A DNA stretch of 64,000 bases from an uncultured Flavobacteriaceae bacterium (GTDB lineage: Bacteria > Bacteroidota > Bacteroidia > Flavobacteriales > Flavobacteriaceae). Both the position numbers and the translations under genes were made by a program. The notes under the pieces are model-generated. The model was not told the origin of the DNA. It saw only the letters and a list, made by a program, of their open reading frames with translations, and did not search any database. Positions 51,733 to 61,130 of this stretch are shown piece after piece (position 1 is the stretch's first letter; the number at the start of each line of letters is the position of its first letter). The stretch spans positions 682,001-746,000 of the forward strand of contig CANMSA010000001.1 in the NCBI GenBank assembly GCA_947500385.1, read 5' to 3'.

Positions 51733-52968
51733 ATGGCAAAAGAAAACTTAGAATGCTCTTTCTGTGGAAGAAAAAAGCCGGAGACCAACCTTTTGATAGC
51801 CGGTCTTGACGCACACATTTGTGATCGATGTATCGAACAGGCCCATGGCATTGTTGCCGAGGAATCGAAACAAACAAAGACCAACGACCTATCTGCAGAA
51901 CTGGTACTAAAAAAACCGCTCGAGATCAAGCAATTTCTCGATACCTTCATTATTGGTCAAGAACGCACCAAAAAGGTAATGTCGGTGGCGGTTTACAATC
52001 ACTATAAGCGTTTGTTGCAACCTTCTTCAAAAGATGATGATATAGAGATTCAAAAGAGTAACATCGTGATGGTGGGTCAAACGGGTACCGGTAAAACCTT
52101 AATGGCCAAGACCATCGCTAGAATGCTCAATGTTCCTTTGGCTATCGTAGATGCGACAGTACTGACGGAAGCAGGGTATGTCGGGGAAGACGTTGAAAGT
52201 ATTTTAACGCGGCTACTGCAAGCGGCAGACTATAATTTGGAAAAAGCGGAACGCGGGATTGTTTTTATAGATGAAATTGACAAGATTGCACGAAAAGGGG
52301 ACAACCCATCAATTACCCGTGATGTTTCGGGCGAAGGGGTACAACAAGGGCTGTTGAAGCTTTTGGAAGGTACGGTCGTAAATGTACCGCCCAAAGGAGG
52401 CCGTAAACATCCCGACCAAAAATTTATTGAGGTAAATACCGAAAATATTCTCTTTATTGCGGGAGGTGCCTTCGATGGTATTGAACGGGCGATTACCAAA
52501 AGGTTAAATATGCAGGCCGTAGGATATAGTGCGTCCAAAGCGGATGAAAATCTTGATGACACCAACATTCTGCAATATATTATTCCGAAGGATTTAAAAG
52601 AATTCGGATTGATTCCTGAGATTATCGGGAGGTTACCTGTATTGACCCATATGAACCCGCTCGACAGTAAAACCTTGCGAGCCATCCTTACCGAACCAAA
52701 GAATGCCATTATCAAACAATATGAAAAATTGTTCGATATGGACGGTATTCGTTTTAAAATTACCGAACAGGCACTAGACTACATCGTCGATAAGGCTATT
52801 GAATATAAGTTGGGAGCCCGTGGGCTTCGATCTTTGTGTGAGGCAATATTTACCGATGCCATGTTCGAAATGCCCAGTAGTGGAGAAACCGAATTCAAGG
52901 TTACCAAACCCTATGCAGAGGAAAAGATATCATACGAAACCATTAAAAAGCTGAAAGCTGTTTCCTAA
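51733..52968 (+). CDS. clpX: ATP-dependent Clp protease ATPase subunit ClpX
   Basis: 411 residues. N-terminal zinc-binding domain with Cys8, Cys11, Cys30 and Cys33; AAA+ module with Walker A GQTGTGKT (about 115-122), Walker [11 protein letters not shown], pore loop GYVGEDVES, sensor-2 [12 protein letters not shown]. Unfolds tagged substrates and feeds ClpP. Starts 100 bases after clpP. Confidence 0.98.
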   Translation: MAKENLECSFCGRKKPETNLLIAGLDAHICDRCIEQAHGIVAEESKQTKTNDLSAELVLKKPLEIKQFLDTFIIGQERTKKVMSVAVYNHYKRLLQPSSKDDDIEIQKSNIVMVGQTGTGKTLMAKTIARMLNVPLAIVDATVLTEAGYVGEDVESILTRLLQAADYNLEKAERGIVFIDEIDKIARKGDNPSITRDVSGEGVQQGLLKLLEGTVVNVPPKGGRKHPDQKFIEVNTENILFIAGGAFDGIERAITKRLNMQAVGYSASKADENLDDTNILQYIIPKDLKEFGLIPEIIGRLPVLTHMNPLDSKTLRAILTEPKNAIIKQYEKLFDMDGIRFKITEQALDYIVDKAIEYKLGARGLRSLCEAIFTDAMFEMPSSGETEFKVTKPYAEEKISYETIKKLKAVS

Positions 52969-53003
52969 GCACATGCCCTAGGTGGTTTACACGATTACCA
53001 TTA

Positions 53004-53042
53004 AAAACGCCCGGTTCAAATTTCATTTGAACCGGGCGTTTT
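53004..53042. terminator. Strong bidirectional terminator after clpX
   Basis: 18-bp perfect stem: AAAACGCCCGGTTCAAAT (53004-53021) / ATTTGAACCGGGCGTTTT (53025-53042) with loop TTC. The T/A flanks let it work in both directions, ending clpX and the convergent hydrolase gene. Confidence 0.9.
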
Positions 53043-53063
53043 CATTTTATAAGAATCCGCTAT

Positions 53064-53621
53064 CTATACTGCTTTTTTCGTTTCTTTTTTTTCAGTGGTC
53101 GCTGCGATCAAAAGGTCTTTACATACCTTGCTGATGATTTTTTCATCTGTATAACACTCATGTCCAAAATTGGCCACTACTTCCATTTCCAGGTCCAACT
53201 TCTCCGACCAGCTCTCTTCCGGTCGAAAACCGTCGTTCTCCCCATACACCAAGGTCATCTTACAGTCTGGCTTTAAATTCTCTAAGCGAACCCTTGTTGC
53301 CGAGACCGCGTACAACGACTTCATCGGCAATCCCTTTAAAGATGCTTTCCAAGCGATGGTACCCCCCGTGCTAAACGCCAGGTAATGACTAGCGGTGGTC
53401 TCTTTTTTCATTAAATGGGCCACGGCAGTATCAATACCACCCTCTACGAACGCATGGTGCAAGTTTTCTTCGCTCTTGATAGTTAAATCAATATTCGCTA
53501 ACTGCTGCGCATCGTAAAAAACAATGTCATAATATTGTTGGAGGTATCCTAGGTAGGAGGTAATCCAGAGGCCTTTTTTAACGCCCCACATATCGGAGAT
53601 TACTACAAGTCTTTCCGCCAT
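53064..53621 (-). CDS. Alpha/beta hydrolase-like protein
   Basis: 185 residues. Short alpha/beta hydrolase fold: LVVISDMWGVKKGLW (oxyanion region), nucleophile elbow LAFSTGGTIAW (Ser in place of GxSxG with F), acid in LVYGENDGF, His in VANFGHECYTDE. Ends in a Lys/Thr-rich tail. Substrate unknown; cytoplasmic, likely serine esterase. Confidence 0.7.
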   Translation of the reverse strand: MAERLVVISDMWGVKKGLWITSYLGYLQQYYDIVFYDAQQLANIDLTIKSEENLHHAFVEGGIDTAVAHLMKKETTASHYLAFSTGGTIAWKASLKGLPMKSLYAVSATRVRLENLKPDCKMTLVYGENDGFRPEESWSEKLDLEMEVVANFGHECYTDEKIISKVCKDLLIAATTEKKETKKAV

Positions 53622-53885
53622 ATTTTTTAATTTATATTGGTTAAGTTATTTAGTTGGTCTGGTATCGTTTACTAATTTCAATTATTAACGATAGAAAACC
53701 ATATTTATTTGTTCATTTGAACTAATTCTTCGATATAGTTCCTATTAAACCCATATTCTATTTAGCATCAAACCCGGCTACAAAATGCTACTTTTCAAAT
53801 AGTTAACAGCTTTTAAAACAGGGCTGCCTTTTTCATAATGGGTTTCTAAAACCTAGTTTTTCCTTAAAAAATGTCAACATATAAG

Positions 53886-54473
53886 TCAATAAGGGCGCTT
53901 TAAAAACCAAACTTGTACATCACAGCGTTCGTTATACCATTCTTGGTACACTTCAAAACCCATTCGTTCATAACCGATCTTCAAATCGTTGCGCGTAGTT
54001 TCCGCATATATGTCCAACTTCAATTTTTGTGCCAAGGCGAACAGCCCCTTCTTGAATTCCATAGGAGACACCCTTGGGCGTTCAGAAGGATCTACTCCCA
54101 GAAACCAGATATACAGAAAGCGTTTGTTTTTGGGCCTTGTTCTGGCTATTGTACTGCAATGCTCGTAAATAGCATGCAACCGCCTTAAAGGTATGGTCGT
54201 CACTACCAGTTTAAGATTATTGAACACATCGACCAAATCAATTTTGCGTTCATTGTAAACATAACAGATCACCGCTCCTTGATTGGTACTGGAAACAAAA
54301 ACACCCTTTCTTCTGAAAGCAAAATCGAAGGCATATCGTATCACTTGGCCGATACGCCTTTTACGATTCTTTTTTCTGGTCAACAGTTGCATCGTCGGGT
54401 TATCCTGAAAGGCACGTTGTAGTACCCGCACCACGGTAGACCTGTCTTTTTTGGTAGCTCGTTTCATTCGCAT
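53886..54473 (-). CDS. GNAT-like acyltransferase
   Basis: 195 residues. N-terminal RATKKDRSTVVRVLQRAFQDNPTMQLLTRKKNRKRRI, middle QGAVICYVYNERK, and C-terminal YIWFLGVDPSERPRVSPMEFKKGLFALAQKLKLDIYAETTRNDLKIGYERMGFEVYQEW follow the GNAT order (strand beta-4, helix, 'NxxxxxxYExxGF'). Strongly basic. Starts 4 bases before the desaturase stop in the same direction, so co-transcribed with it. Confidence 0.65.
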   Translation of the reverse strand: MRMKRATKKDRSTVVRVLQRAFQDNPTMQLLTRKKNRKRRIGQVIRYAFDFAFRRKGVFVSSTNQGAVICYVYNERKIDLVDVFNNLKLVVTTIPLRRLHAIYEHCSTIARTRPKNKRFLYIWFLGVDPSERPRVSPMEFKKGLFALAQKLKLDIYAETTRNDLKIGYERMGFEVYQEWYNERCDVQVWFLKRPY

Positions 54474-54477
54474 TTAT

Positions 54478-55554
54478 CTAAATTTCGTATGAAAGCCTTT
54501 TTAGTCGTCTGAAGTGGGACTTTGCACTGACAAAAAAACTGGTATACCTGTGGTAGGGCATACCATAATATTTTGCTTTTTTTTCGATAATAGGGGTTAT
54601 CAAAGGATAGTATACATGTGGGATTCCAGGAAACAAGTGATGGGCGACATGATGATTAAACCCTCCAAAAAAATGAAACAACAATCTGTTGTTTACGCTA
54701 AAGTCGGCAGTGGTCCTCAATTGATGTTCTGCCCAGGAGTAGGGCAACAATCCCTCTTTTACTTCCACAATTTCCTGTTCTTCCCCAACATGTGTACTGA
54801 TCAAGGCGAAGGTCGTGACAATACTTGCCCCTAAATGAAATACGAAAAATCCCGCGCACACGAGCCCAACGGTTTGGCCATAGAAAATCGGGATTCCCAA
54901 CAGCATTAACAAATGCCATATTTTAGCTGCCATCAATTTTACCAGCTCCTTAGGTGCATGTTGGATGACTCTTTTGGCCCCGAATTGTCTTTTGCCCAAA
55001 TCCTTAAAATCGCGGTAAAAAAACCATAAAAGGGTATACAAACAAAACGCAAAGGGCATATACAGATGTTGGTACTTATGCCGAGGTGCGTGTTCTTGAT
55101 GCTTTGACAAACGAATAATGGTCGTTTGTTCAATATCAAGATCTACATTTTTGACATTTGCGAAAGCGTGATGGGAGGCAGTATGTCTTAATTCCCAAAA
55201 GTATGCGCTCGTACCCAATAAGAAAAACACGCCTTTGGTCCATTTATTCAGGTGCTTATTTATCGAGAAAGTGCCGTGTACCGCTTCATGACCGATATTT
55301 AAAATCAGCGGTAAACAACCTACGCCTAGCAAAACTGCCCATACAAGGTAAAAGCCACTTCCTACCGGCGTCGAATACAAGAGCACTATTATCCCTAAAA
55401 AGCAACTTAACAGCAACAGGGCCTTGCCCATTGCTATACGGCTTGCCTTTGCCCTATAGTTGTCGGGCAACGCGTTAAAGACCTCTTTCTTTAAAGCATA
55501 AAAAAAGAGATCTTTGGAAGCAGGAAGATACTTTAAACTAGGCATACCATTCAT
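54478..55554 (-). CDS. Fatty acid desaturase family protein
   Basis: 358 residues, integral membrane. Three histidine boxes: HEAVHG, HTASHH (ELRHTASHHAF) and HVAHHL (GGFNHHVAHHLF), with three to four hydrophobic spans between. Diiron enzyme introducing a double bond into an acyl chain; the substrate type (lipid, CoA or sphingolipid-like) cannot be assigned. Clusters with the GNAT gene. Confidence 0.92.
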   Translation of the reverse strand: MNGMPSLKYLPASKDLFFYALKKEVFNALPDNYRAKASRIAMGKALLLLSCFLGIIVLLYSTPVGSGFYLVWAVLLGVGCLPLILNIGHEAVHGTFSINKHLNKWTKGVFFLLGTSAYFWELRHTASHHAFANVKNVDLDIEQTTIIRLSKHQEHAPRHKYQHLYMPFAFCLYTLLWFFYRDFKDLGKRQFGAKRVIQHAPKELVKLMAAKIWHLLMLLGIPIFYGQTVGLVCAGFFVFHLGASIVTTFALISTHVGEEQEIVEVKEGLLPYSWAEHQLRTTADFSVNNRLLFHFFGGFNHHVAHHLFPGIPHVYYPLITPIIEKKAKYYGMPYHRYTSFFVSAKSHFRRLKRLSYEI

Positions 55555-55680
55555 AGATGATCACAAAGGCTCAAGTCACCACAAAGGTGCATGGCCTTTT
55601 TCTTGAATTTTACCCTAAACTAGTATCCGGCGTAAAAAAGAGTGTCCAAGATTATCCAGATTGCAAGAATTCGGACAGAT

Positions 55681-56844
55681 TTAGCGCTGTTGGGTATGAT
55701 CTTTTTGATATGCGGTGGGTGTTTTTCCGGTAAACTTTTTGAAAGCGGCATAAAAGGTAGACTTTGAATTAAAGCCACATTCCAAGCCAATGGAAACCAT
55801 GGTGTACTTCTCAAAATCAGGGTTCTCCAAAAGTTTTTTGGCATCTTGAATGCGCAGGCCGTTGATGTAGTCCGAAAAGTTACAACCACTAAATTGATTG
55901 ATCAGCGAGGAGAGTTTACCCGTACTGACACTCAATTCATCCGAAAGTTTGTCCAAGCTAAAGCTTGGGTCAAAATAACGTTGTTTATCCAGAATATATG
56001 AATGTACTTTTTGATACTCCGCTTCTTGTCTGCTACCTTTCTGCGACGGTATACTTGCTTCGTTCGTAATAGCTTGTTCCTTTTCAATTTCTCTTATTTC
56101 CTTCCGCAAGACGATTCGGTCTTTTAAGACTACATATCTAAAAAAAGCCTGATAACCTATCCAATATATTAATACCGATGAGGCAATTCGCAGGGGATAA
56201 TAGCTATGGGGCGCTTTGATACGCTCCGAAAATATGTTCAACAATACAGCAATAGACCATAATAGAAAGATGAGTGCTCCCCATTTCATAAAACGTTTGA
56301 CCCATTTGAGATCATCAAATGCCAGTATCGAAGGATACAATTCCCGGCTTCCGAATATTAACTGTATGGCTTTCTTGAAAATAAACAAGGAATACACCAA
56401 GGTAACGGCATCCTCGATGGCATTGTACATGGGGAATATATCTTCTTTAAACACGCCCTTTGCCACCAGAACCAATACTACCGTCCGGGCCAACAATTCT
56501 AAAACGAAAATGACAATCGTCAATTTGAGATAAGGAACCTTTTTCTTTTCAATTCCCAAATAGAAAATGAGAAAAGCGTAAAACATTGGCAAGATCAACA
56601 CATACCAAGGAACCACAAAATGCTTAAGAAAGAACACATCCACTACCAATCCCTTGGTAATCATCCAAGACTGTAGATTGTTCAAAGAGAGAAAAAATAC
56701 CAAAAGATTGAGGAAGACAATGGGTTTTTCGACTTTCTTACGAGCGAGAAAAGTCCCTACATTGAAAATGAAGCCATGTACTCCACCAATAATCAATAAT
56801 AAATTCAATATAGCGGAAACCCCCATAGCCTTATGAATTTGCAC
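55681..56844 (-). CDS. Membrane-bound AraC-family transcriptional regulator
   Basis: 387 residues. About seven transmembrane helices (residues 10-235) with short loops, then a cytoplasmic linker (KEIREIEKEQAITNE) and an AraC DNA-binding domain of two HTH units at about 280-380 (DPSFSLDKLSDELSVSTGKLSSLINQFSGCNFSDYINGLRIQDAKKLLEN and MVSIGLECGFNSKSTFYAAFKKFTGKTPTAYQK). A membrane sensor acting directly on transcription. Paralogue of the next upstream gene. Confidence 0.88.
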   Translation of the reverse strand: MQIHKAMGVSAILNLLLIIGGVHGFIFNVGTFLARKKVEKPIVFLNLLVFFLSLNNLQSWMITKGLVVDVFFLKHFVVPWYVLILPMFYAFLIFYLGIEKKKVPYLKLTIVIFVLELLARTVVLVLVAKGVFKEDIFPMYNAIEDAVTLVYSLFIFKKAIQLIFGSRELYPSILAFDDLKWVKRFMKWGALIFLLWSIAVLLNIFSERIKAPHSYYPLRIASSVLIYWIGYQAFFRYVVLKDRIVLRKEIREIEKEQAITNEASIPSQKGSRQEAEYQKVHSYILDKQRYFDPSFSLDKLSDELSVSTGKLSSLINQFSGCNFSDYINGLRIQDAKKLLENPDFEKYTMVSIGLECGFNSKSTFYAAFKKFTGKTPTAYQKDHTQQR

Positions 56845-56914
56845 TGTATCTTCCTATTAAAGCATCCCCTAAACGAACCGCTTTTAGCATGTACTACACT
56901 CTTATACCACTCGG

Positions 56915-57730
56915 CTATGAAAACCTAGTGGTTACTTTCTCATTGTTCTTATCCTTACCGCCTTTGGCCTCCCCAAGCCGTCTTCCTTCATCCTCCTGCA
57001 ATTTTTTTCGCAGTACAATCTGATCTTTGAGAATTGCATATCTAAAAAAGGCCTGATAGCCAGTCCAGTAGATTAGGACCGAAGAAGCGATCCGCAACGG
57101 ATAGTAACTATGCGGCGCTTTGATGGTTTCCGAAAATATATTCAGGAACACCGCAATGCCCCACAATACGAAGATCAACCCTCCCCATGCCACGAAGCGC
57201 TTGATCCATTTAAGGTCATCGAACTCTAAAATAGAAGGGTTCAGTTGTGGATATTTGAATACCAATAAAATCACCTTCACAAAAATAAAAAGTGAATAAA
57301 ACAGAGTAACGGCATCTTCAATGGCGTTGTAAAGTGGAATCGTACCGGCATCTGCATATCCTTTATCCACCATGATCAAGAAAAGGCTTTGCACCATAAA
57401 TTCTCCTACAAAAACAAAAATGGAGATTCCTAAAAAAGTAGTACGGCTTTTTTCCAAACCCAGATAATGAATTAGAAAGGCATAAAACATTGGTACGATC
57501 ATCACATACCAAGGAAATACAAAATTCTCCAAGAAGAGCACGTTCGAAACATACCCTTTATCGATCAACCAGGATTGTAAGTTATTCATGGACAGAAAGA
57601 ACACGAACAAATTCAAGTAAACCACTGGTTTTTCGATCTCTTTACGGGACAAAAAAGTAGCTACGTTAAAAATGAACCCGTGAATGGCGCCCGCAATCAA
57701 CAAAAAATTCATCACAATGGATATGTCCAT
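56915..57730 (-). CDS. 7TM sensor-like protein, paralogue lacking the AraC domain
   Basis: 271 residues. Aligns throughout with the membrane half of the neighbouring AraC regulator (HGFIFNVATFLSRKEIEKPVVYLNLFVFFLSMNNLQSWLIDKGYV, FDDLKWIKRFVAWGGLIFVLWGIAVFLNIFSETIKAPHSYYPLRIASSVLIYWTGYQAFFRY). It then ends in a charged, low-complexity tail (LQEDEGRRLGEAKGGKDKNNEK). No DNA-binding domain. It may modulate the full-length regulator, for instance by forming mixed dimers (inference). Confidence 0.85.
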   Translation of the reverse strand: MDISIVMNFLLIAGAIHGFIFNVATFLSRKEIEKPVVYLNLFVFFLSMNNLQSWLIDKGYVSNVLFLENFVFPWYVMIVPMFYAFLIHYLGLEKSRTTFLGISIFVFVGEFMVQSLFLIMVDKGYADAGTIPLYNAIEDAVTLFYSLFIFVKVILLVFKYPQLNPSILEFDDLKWIKRFVAWGGLIFVLWGIAVFLNIFSETIKAPHSYYPLRIASSVLIYWTGYQAFFRYAILKDQIVLRKKLQEDEGRRLGEAKGGKDKNNEKVTTRFS

Positions 57731-57749
57731 AGATTTATTGTACTAAAAA

Positions 57750-59264
57750 TTAACCATTCATACGAAGCAGCTCGTCAATATACTCCCTTTTGTTCGATAA
57801 TCGGGGTATTTTATGCTGCCCTCCCAATTTATCTTTTGATTTTAACCAATCGTAAAAAAGGTGTTCTCTGGCCACGTGCACTTTTGGCATCTTTAAAGTG
57901 ATGTTATTGTATCGTTTTGCTTCATAATCCGAGTTTAAGGATTTCAAGGCATTGTCTAAAAACTCCGTAAAATAGGCAATATCCTCTGGCTTTTTCCTGA
58001 ATTCAATAATCCATTCATGGGCTCCCTTTTCTTTTCCTGCCATAAAAATGGGGCCGGCCGTATAATCCATTATTTCCGCTCCTGTTTTTGTACAGATACT
58101 TTGCAGGGCTTCCTCGGCATTTTCGATGATCAGTTCTTCCCCAAATACATTGATATGATGTTTGGTACGGCCGGTTACTTTGATGCGATAAGGGTCAATA
58201 GAGGTAAACCGCACGGTATCGCCGATTTTATAGCGCCAGAGCCCCGCATTCGTCGTAATCACAATCGCATAATTGATATTTGTTTTCACCTCCCAAAGCG
58301 GAATAGCTTTTTGTTCTTCGGTACCATATGCATCCATCGGGATAAACTCGTAAAAAATACCATAATCCAACATCAGCAATAGGTCATCGGCATTGTTGCG
58401 GTCCTGAATGGCGAAAAAGCCTTCGGAAGCGTTGTAAATTTCATAGTATTTGAAACTTTTGCGCGGAAGTAACTTTTGGTACTGCTCTTTATAGGGGCTA
58501 AAATTCACGCCCCCATGAAAGTATACTTCCAAGTTTTCCCATACTTGGAACAAATGGTCTTTCCCTGTTTCCTGAATCACATTGTTCAATAATACCAGCA
58601 TCCATGAGGGCACTCCCGCAAGACTGGTAACATTTTCCTGCGTACTTTCCGCAATTATGGCTTGCAGCTTGCTTTCCCATTCACTCATGAGCGAAACTTT
58701 GCTGCTGGGCGTGCTACTGAACTCGGCCCAAAGCGGCATATTATCTATAAGAATAGCCGAAAGGTCCCCAAAAAAAGAACCATTATCCTCATAGAGTTCC
58801 TTGCTGCCCCCCAATCGCAGACTCTTGCCCTTAAAAAGTTCGGAATTTTCATTATTGTTCAGATACAGGCACAACAGATCTTTTCCTGATTTGTAATGAC
58901 AATCTTCCAATGCCTCGGCACTTACAGGAATAAACTTACTCTTGGCATTCGTGGTACCGCTACTTTTTGCAAACCACTTGATCGCCGTTGGCCAAAACAG
59001 GTTTTGTTCTCCTCGGCGCGTACGTTCGATCATCGGTTCTATTTCTTCATAGGACACGATCGGCACCCGATCTCGGAAGGTGTCGTAGTTCGAAATGGAT
59101 GCAAACCCATGTTTTTTACCGATTTCGGTATCCTCAGCCAGTTCGATCAGCTGAAGTAATACTTCTTCTTGCACTTCACTTGGGTATTTCAAGAAAAGTT
59201 CGATTTGATGATAGCGCTTTTTCAGCAACCAAGAAGCAATCGAATTAAACAGCGGTATTGGCAT
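57750..59264 (-). CDS. GH3 family acyl-amido synthetase-like protein
   Basis: 504 residues from ATG 59264 (MPIPLFNSIASWLLKKRYHQIELF); a longer reading would cross the divergent gene's promoter and start. GH3 hallmarks: KWFAKSSGTTNAKSKFIPVS (ATP-binding, like the SSGTT motif), VENLEVYFHGGVNFSPYKEQ, YNASEGFF, NAGLWRYKIGDTVRFT, and the C-terminal INVFGEELIIENAEEAL. Adenylates a carboxylate substrate and probably transfers it to an amine. Bacterial substrates are mostly unknown. Confidence 0.9.
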   Translation of the reverse strand: MPIPLFNSIASWLLKKRYHQIELFLKYPSEVQEEVLLQLIELAEDTEIGKKHGFASISNYDTFRDRVPIVSYEEIEPMIERTRRGEQNLFWPTAIKWFAKSSGTTNAKSKFIPVSAEALEDCHYKSGKDLLCLYLNNNENSELFKGKSLRLGGSKELYEDNGSFFGDLSAILIDNMPLWAEFSSTPSSKVSLMSEWESKLQAIIAESTQENVTSLAGVPSWMLVLLNNVIQETGKDHLFQVWENLEVYFHGGVNFSPYKEQYQKLLPRKSFKYYEIYNASEGFFAIQDRNNADDLLLMLDYGIFYEFIPMDAYGTEEQKAIPLWEVKTNINYAIVITTNAGLWRYKIGDTVRFTSIDPYRIKVTGRTKHHINVFGEELIIENAEEALQSICTKTGAEIMDYTAGPIFMAGKEKGAHEWIIEFRKKPEDIAYFTEFLDNALKSLNSDYEAKRYNNITLKMPKVHVAREHLFYDWLKSKDKLGGQHKIPRLSNKREYIDELLRMNG

Positions 59265-59271
59265 TTTTGGG

Positions 59272-59279
59272 TATCTTTG
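59272..59279 (+). promoter_or_regulatory. -7 box of the DUF2797 gene
   Basis: TATCTTTG, a perfect TAnnTTTG. It lies just upstream of the GH3 start codon; the leader to the ATG at 59344 would be about 60 bases. Confidence 0.5.
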
Positions 59280-59284
59280 GTTCA

Positions 59285-59292
59285 CTAAAATA
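59285..59292 (-). promoter_or_regulatory. Candidate -7 box of the GH3 gene
   Basis: Minus strand TATTTTAG, one mismatch from TAnnTTTG. Divergent promoters with the DUF2797 box at 59272-59279, only 6 bases apart, so the two polymerases would compete. Confidence 0.35.
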
Positions 59293-59343
59293 GCTTTTCT
59301 GGCGCTTACTTTCAAATAGAATTTACAATCCAATTTTAGATTC

Positions 59344-60138
59344 ATGCAGTACGAAGGAGTATTACAAAAAATGCAGACCGAACTCGGGAGTCCCATTCAA
59401 TATTATCTCGTCTTTGAAGATGACTTCTTACACCTTAACCAACTGTTGAACAAGCGCTTAAAGATTGATTTTATAAAGTTCCAATGTCTTAACTGCGGTC
59501 GGGACCGGCCCATTTATCGACAAGGGTTTTGCAAGACTTGTTTTTATGAAATCCCATCGGCGGGGGATTGGATCATGCGCCCTGAACTCAGCACTGCCCA
59601 TTTGGATAAAGAAGATCGTGACCTTGCCTACGAAAAAAAGGTACAATTAAAGCCGCATATCGTGTACTTGGCGAATTCGAGCAATATTAAGGTGGGCGTC
59701 ACCAGAAAAACGCAGGTGCCGACCCGCTGGATCGATCAAGGCGCCCATGAAGCCATCGAAATTGTAGAGGTCCCCAATCGCTACCTCGCGGGTATCACCG
59801 AAGTTGCCTTAAAAAATCATGTAGGCGATAAGACGAACTGGCGCAAAATGCTTACCAATGATGTAGAAGATGAAAACCTGGTCGAATGGCGCAATAAGCT
59901 CAAGGCATTTATCCCGGCCGAAGCCCTCGAATACTATTTAGAAAGTAATTCGGAGACCCATTTGGAGTTTCCCGTGCTGCGGCATCCTGAAAAAGTAAAA
60001 AGTCTTAATTTGAATAAAACCCCTACCTATCAGGGAGTCTTAAAAGGGATCAAAGGCCAGTATCTTATTTTTGAGGACGATACGGTATTCAACGTACGGG
60101 GCAATGAGGGGTATTATGTAGGAATTACGGTTTCTTAG
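59344..60138 (+). CDS. DUF2797 family protein
   Basis: 264 residues. Two CxxC pairs (CLNCGRDRPIYRQGFCKTC) form a zinc-binding centre near the N-terminus (residues 50-68). KPHIVYLANSSNIKVGVTRKTQVPTRWIDQGAHEAIEIVEVPNRYLAGITEVALKNHV is the conserved DUF2797 core, and the C-terminal NVRGNEGYYVGITVS repeats the fold's end. Function unknown. Divergently transcribed from the GH3 gene. Confidence 0.85.
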   Translation: MQYEGVLQKMQTELGSPIQYYLVFEDDFLHLNQLLNKRLKIDFIKFQCLNCGRDRPIYRQGFCKTCFYEIPSAGDWIMRPELSTAHLDKEDRDLAYEKKVQLKPHIVYLANSSNIKVGVTRKTQVPTRWIDQGAHEAIEIVEVPNRYLAGITEVALKNHVGDKTNWRKMLTNDVEDENLVEWRNKLKAFIPAEALEYYLESNSETHLEFPVLRHPEKVKSLNLNKTPTYQGVLKGIKGQYLIFEDDTVFNVRGNEGYYVGITVS

Positions 60139-60143
60139 CACAG

Positions 60144-60163
60144 CTTTGGGCCTTTTCCCAAAG
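60144..60163. other. Weak intergenic hairpin between convergent genes
   Basis: CTTTGGG / CCCAAAG with a 6-base loop. No strong T-run, so it is only a possible terminator for the DUF2797 gene. Confidence 0.35.
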
Positions 60164-60240
60164 GCATCTTCCCGTGTAGTTTCAACACCGTGCCCATTGG
60201 TGAACAAAATGTACACACCCTAACCCTCACAGAAAGCACC

Positions 60241-61110
60241 TTAGTCTTTCGTATATTTTTTGTTGAGGGCCGGATACGCAATATTCCCTAGACTACTCTG
60301 TATTTCGGAAATACAGATATCATCATACTTTTCCCCGCTATATACGGCCTTGGGGACAAGCGTTACCCTATCATTTCTTTTGAAGGGAAAGTCCATTGAA
60401 AACTGTTGAACAGACGGAATATCTTGTAACAAAATCATGCCCATATGGGTATCATTCAAGAACACCTGCAAGGTTTTTACCCTCCCATTATTTTCGAATG
60501 TACTTTTTGACTTCACATAGCCATTAATCATGCTAATTTTAAAAGGATACAACAAGGTATCGTTCTCTTTTAAAATCTTCCCCGGAGCGAGTTCAGGAAA
60601 GTTTTCGGAATAACTATTTTGAAAATCCAAGGAAATTTGAATTTTGGGAGACTGGTTTTCCTTAAAAACATAGGCCGTCAAATAATCCGTATCCATTAAA
60701 TTACTTACGGGGTATTTCTCATTTTTTACATCTGAAGTAACCTTAAAAGATAGGTACTCTGCATATACCATATCCGCTTCTGTACAACAACGTCCAAATA
60801 GCTTTTCAGACCAATTATCGTATTGGTCATGTTGTACGTGATAGCTATAAGGTTGAAACCCATCATTGCTTTTTTGTTGAATAGCCGTGCTTATTTGATT
60901 GTTGGAAACCTCATCCAAGGTAGCGCGTACAATGAATTGCGTATCCTGAACGACCCCTCCGGTTTCTTTTGGTCCTGGCCCTGGTTCCGGTATCTTCGAC
61001 AGTTTTTGTTCTTGGGCGACCTTGGTAGGTTCGTCTTTCGAGCGGCAACCCAATATCCCAACACTTATCACAGTGCTTAGTACGACTACCTTGAACAGCT
61101 TACATTTCAT
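60241..61110 (-). CDS. Lipoprotein with NADase-type glycan-binding (discoidin-like) domain; possible immunity protein
   Basis: 289 residues. Lipobox VGILGC (Cys22). The C-terminal 170 residues follow the family PF25302 pattern: PVSNLMDTDYLTAYVFKENQSPKIQISLDF, ISMINGYVKSKSTFENNGRVKTLQVFLNDTHMG, QQFSMDF, LVPKAVYSGEKYDDICISEIQ. N-terminal half is a Pro/Gly linker plus a domain with YDNWSEKLFGRCC. It ends 20 bases downstream of the 639-residue T6SS cargo gene start-to-stop series and lies in the same direction, so it is well placed as the periplasmic immunity protein (inference); it could equally be an adhesin-like lipoprotein. Confidence 0.7.
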   Translation of the reverse strand: MKCKLFKVVVLSTVISVGILGCRSKDEPTKVAQEQKLSKIPEPGPGPKETGGVVQDTQFIVRATLDEVSNNQISTAIQQKSNDGFQPYSYHVQHDQYDNWSEKLFGRCCTEADMVYAEYLSFKVTSDVKNEKYPVSNLMDTDYLTAYVFKENQSPKIQISLDFQNSYSENFPELAPGKILKENDTLLYPFKISMINGYVKSKSTFENNGRVKTLQVFLNDTHMGMILLQDIPSVQQFSMDFPFKRNDRVTLVPKAVYSGEKYDDICISEIQSSLGNIAYPALNKKYTKD

Positions 61111-61130
61111 CTATATTAATTTAAGACCAC

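Noticed and set aside
59265-59396. 44-residue N-terminal extension of the GH3 protein
   Set aside because: Crosses the divergent DUF2797 promoter and start codon; the conserved GH3 N-terminus begins at 59264.
60144-60163. Hairpin as terminator of the DUF2797 gene
   Set aside because: The stem is short (7 bp) and no T-run follows; listed only as a weak hairpin.
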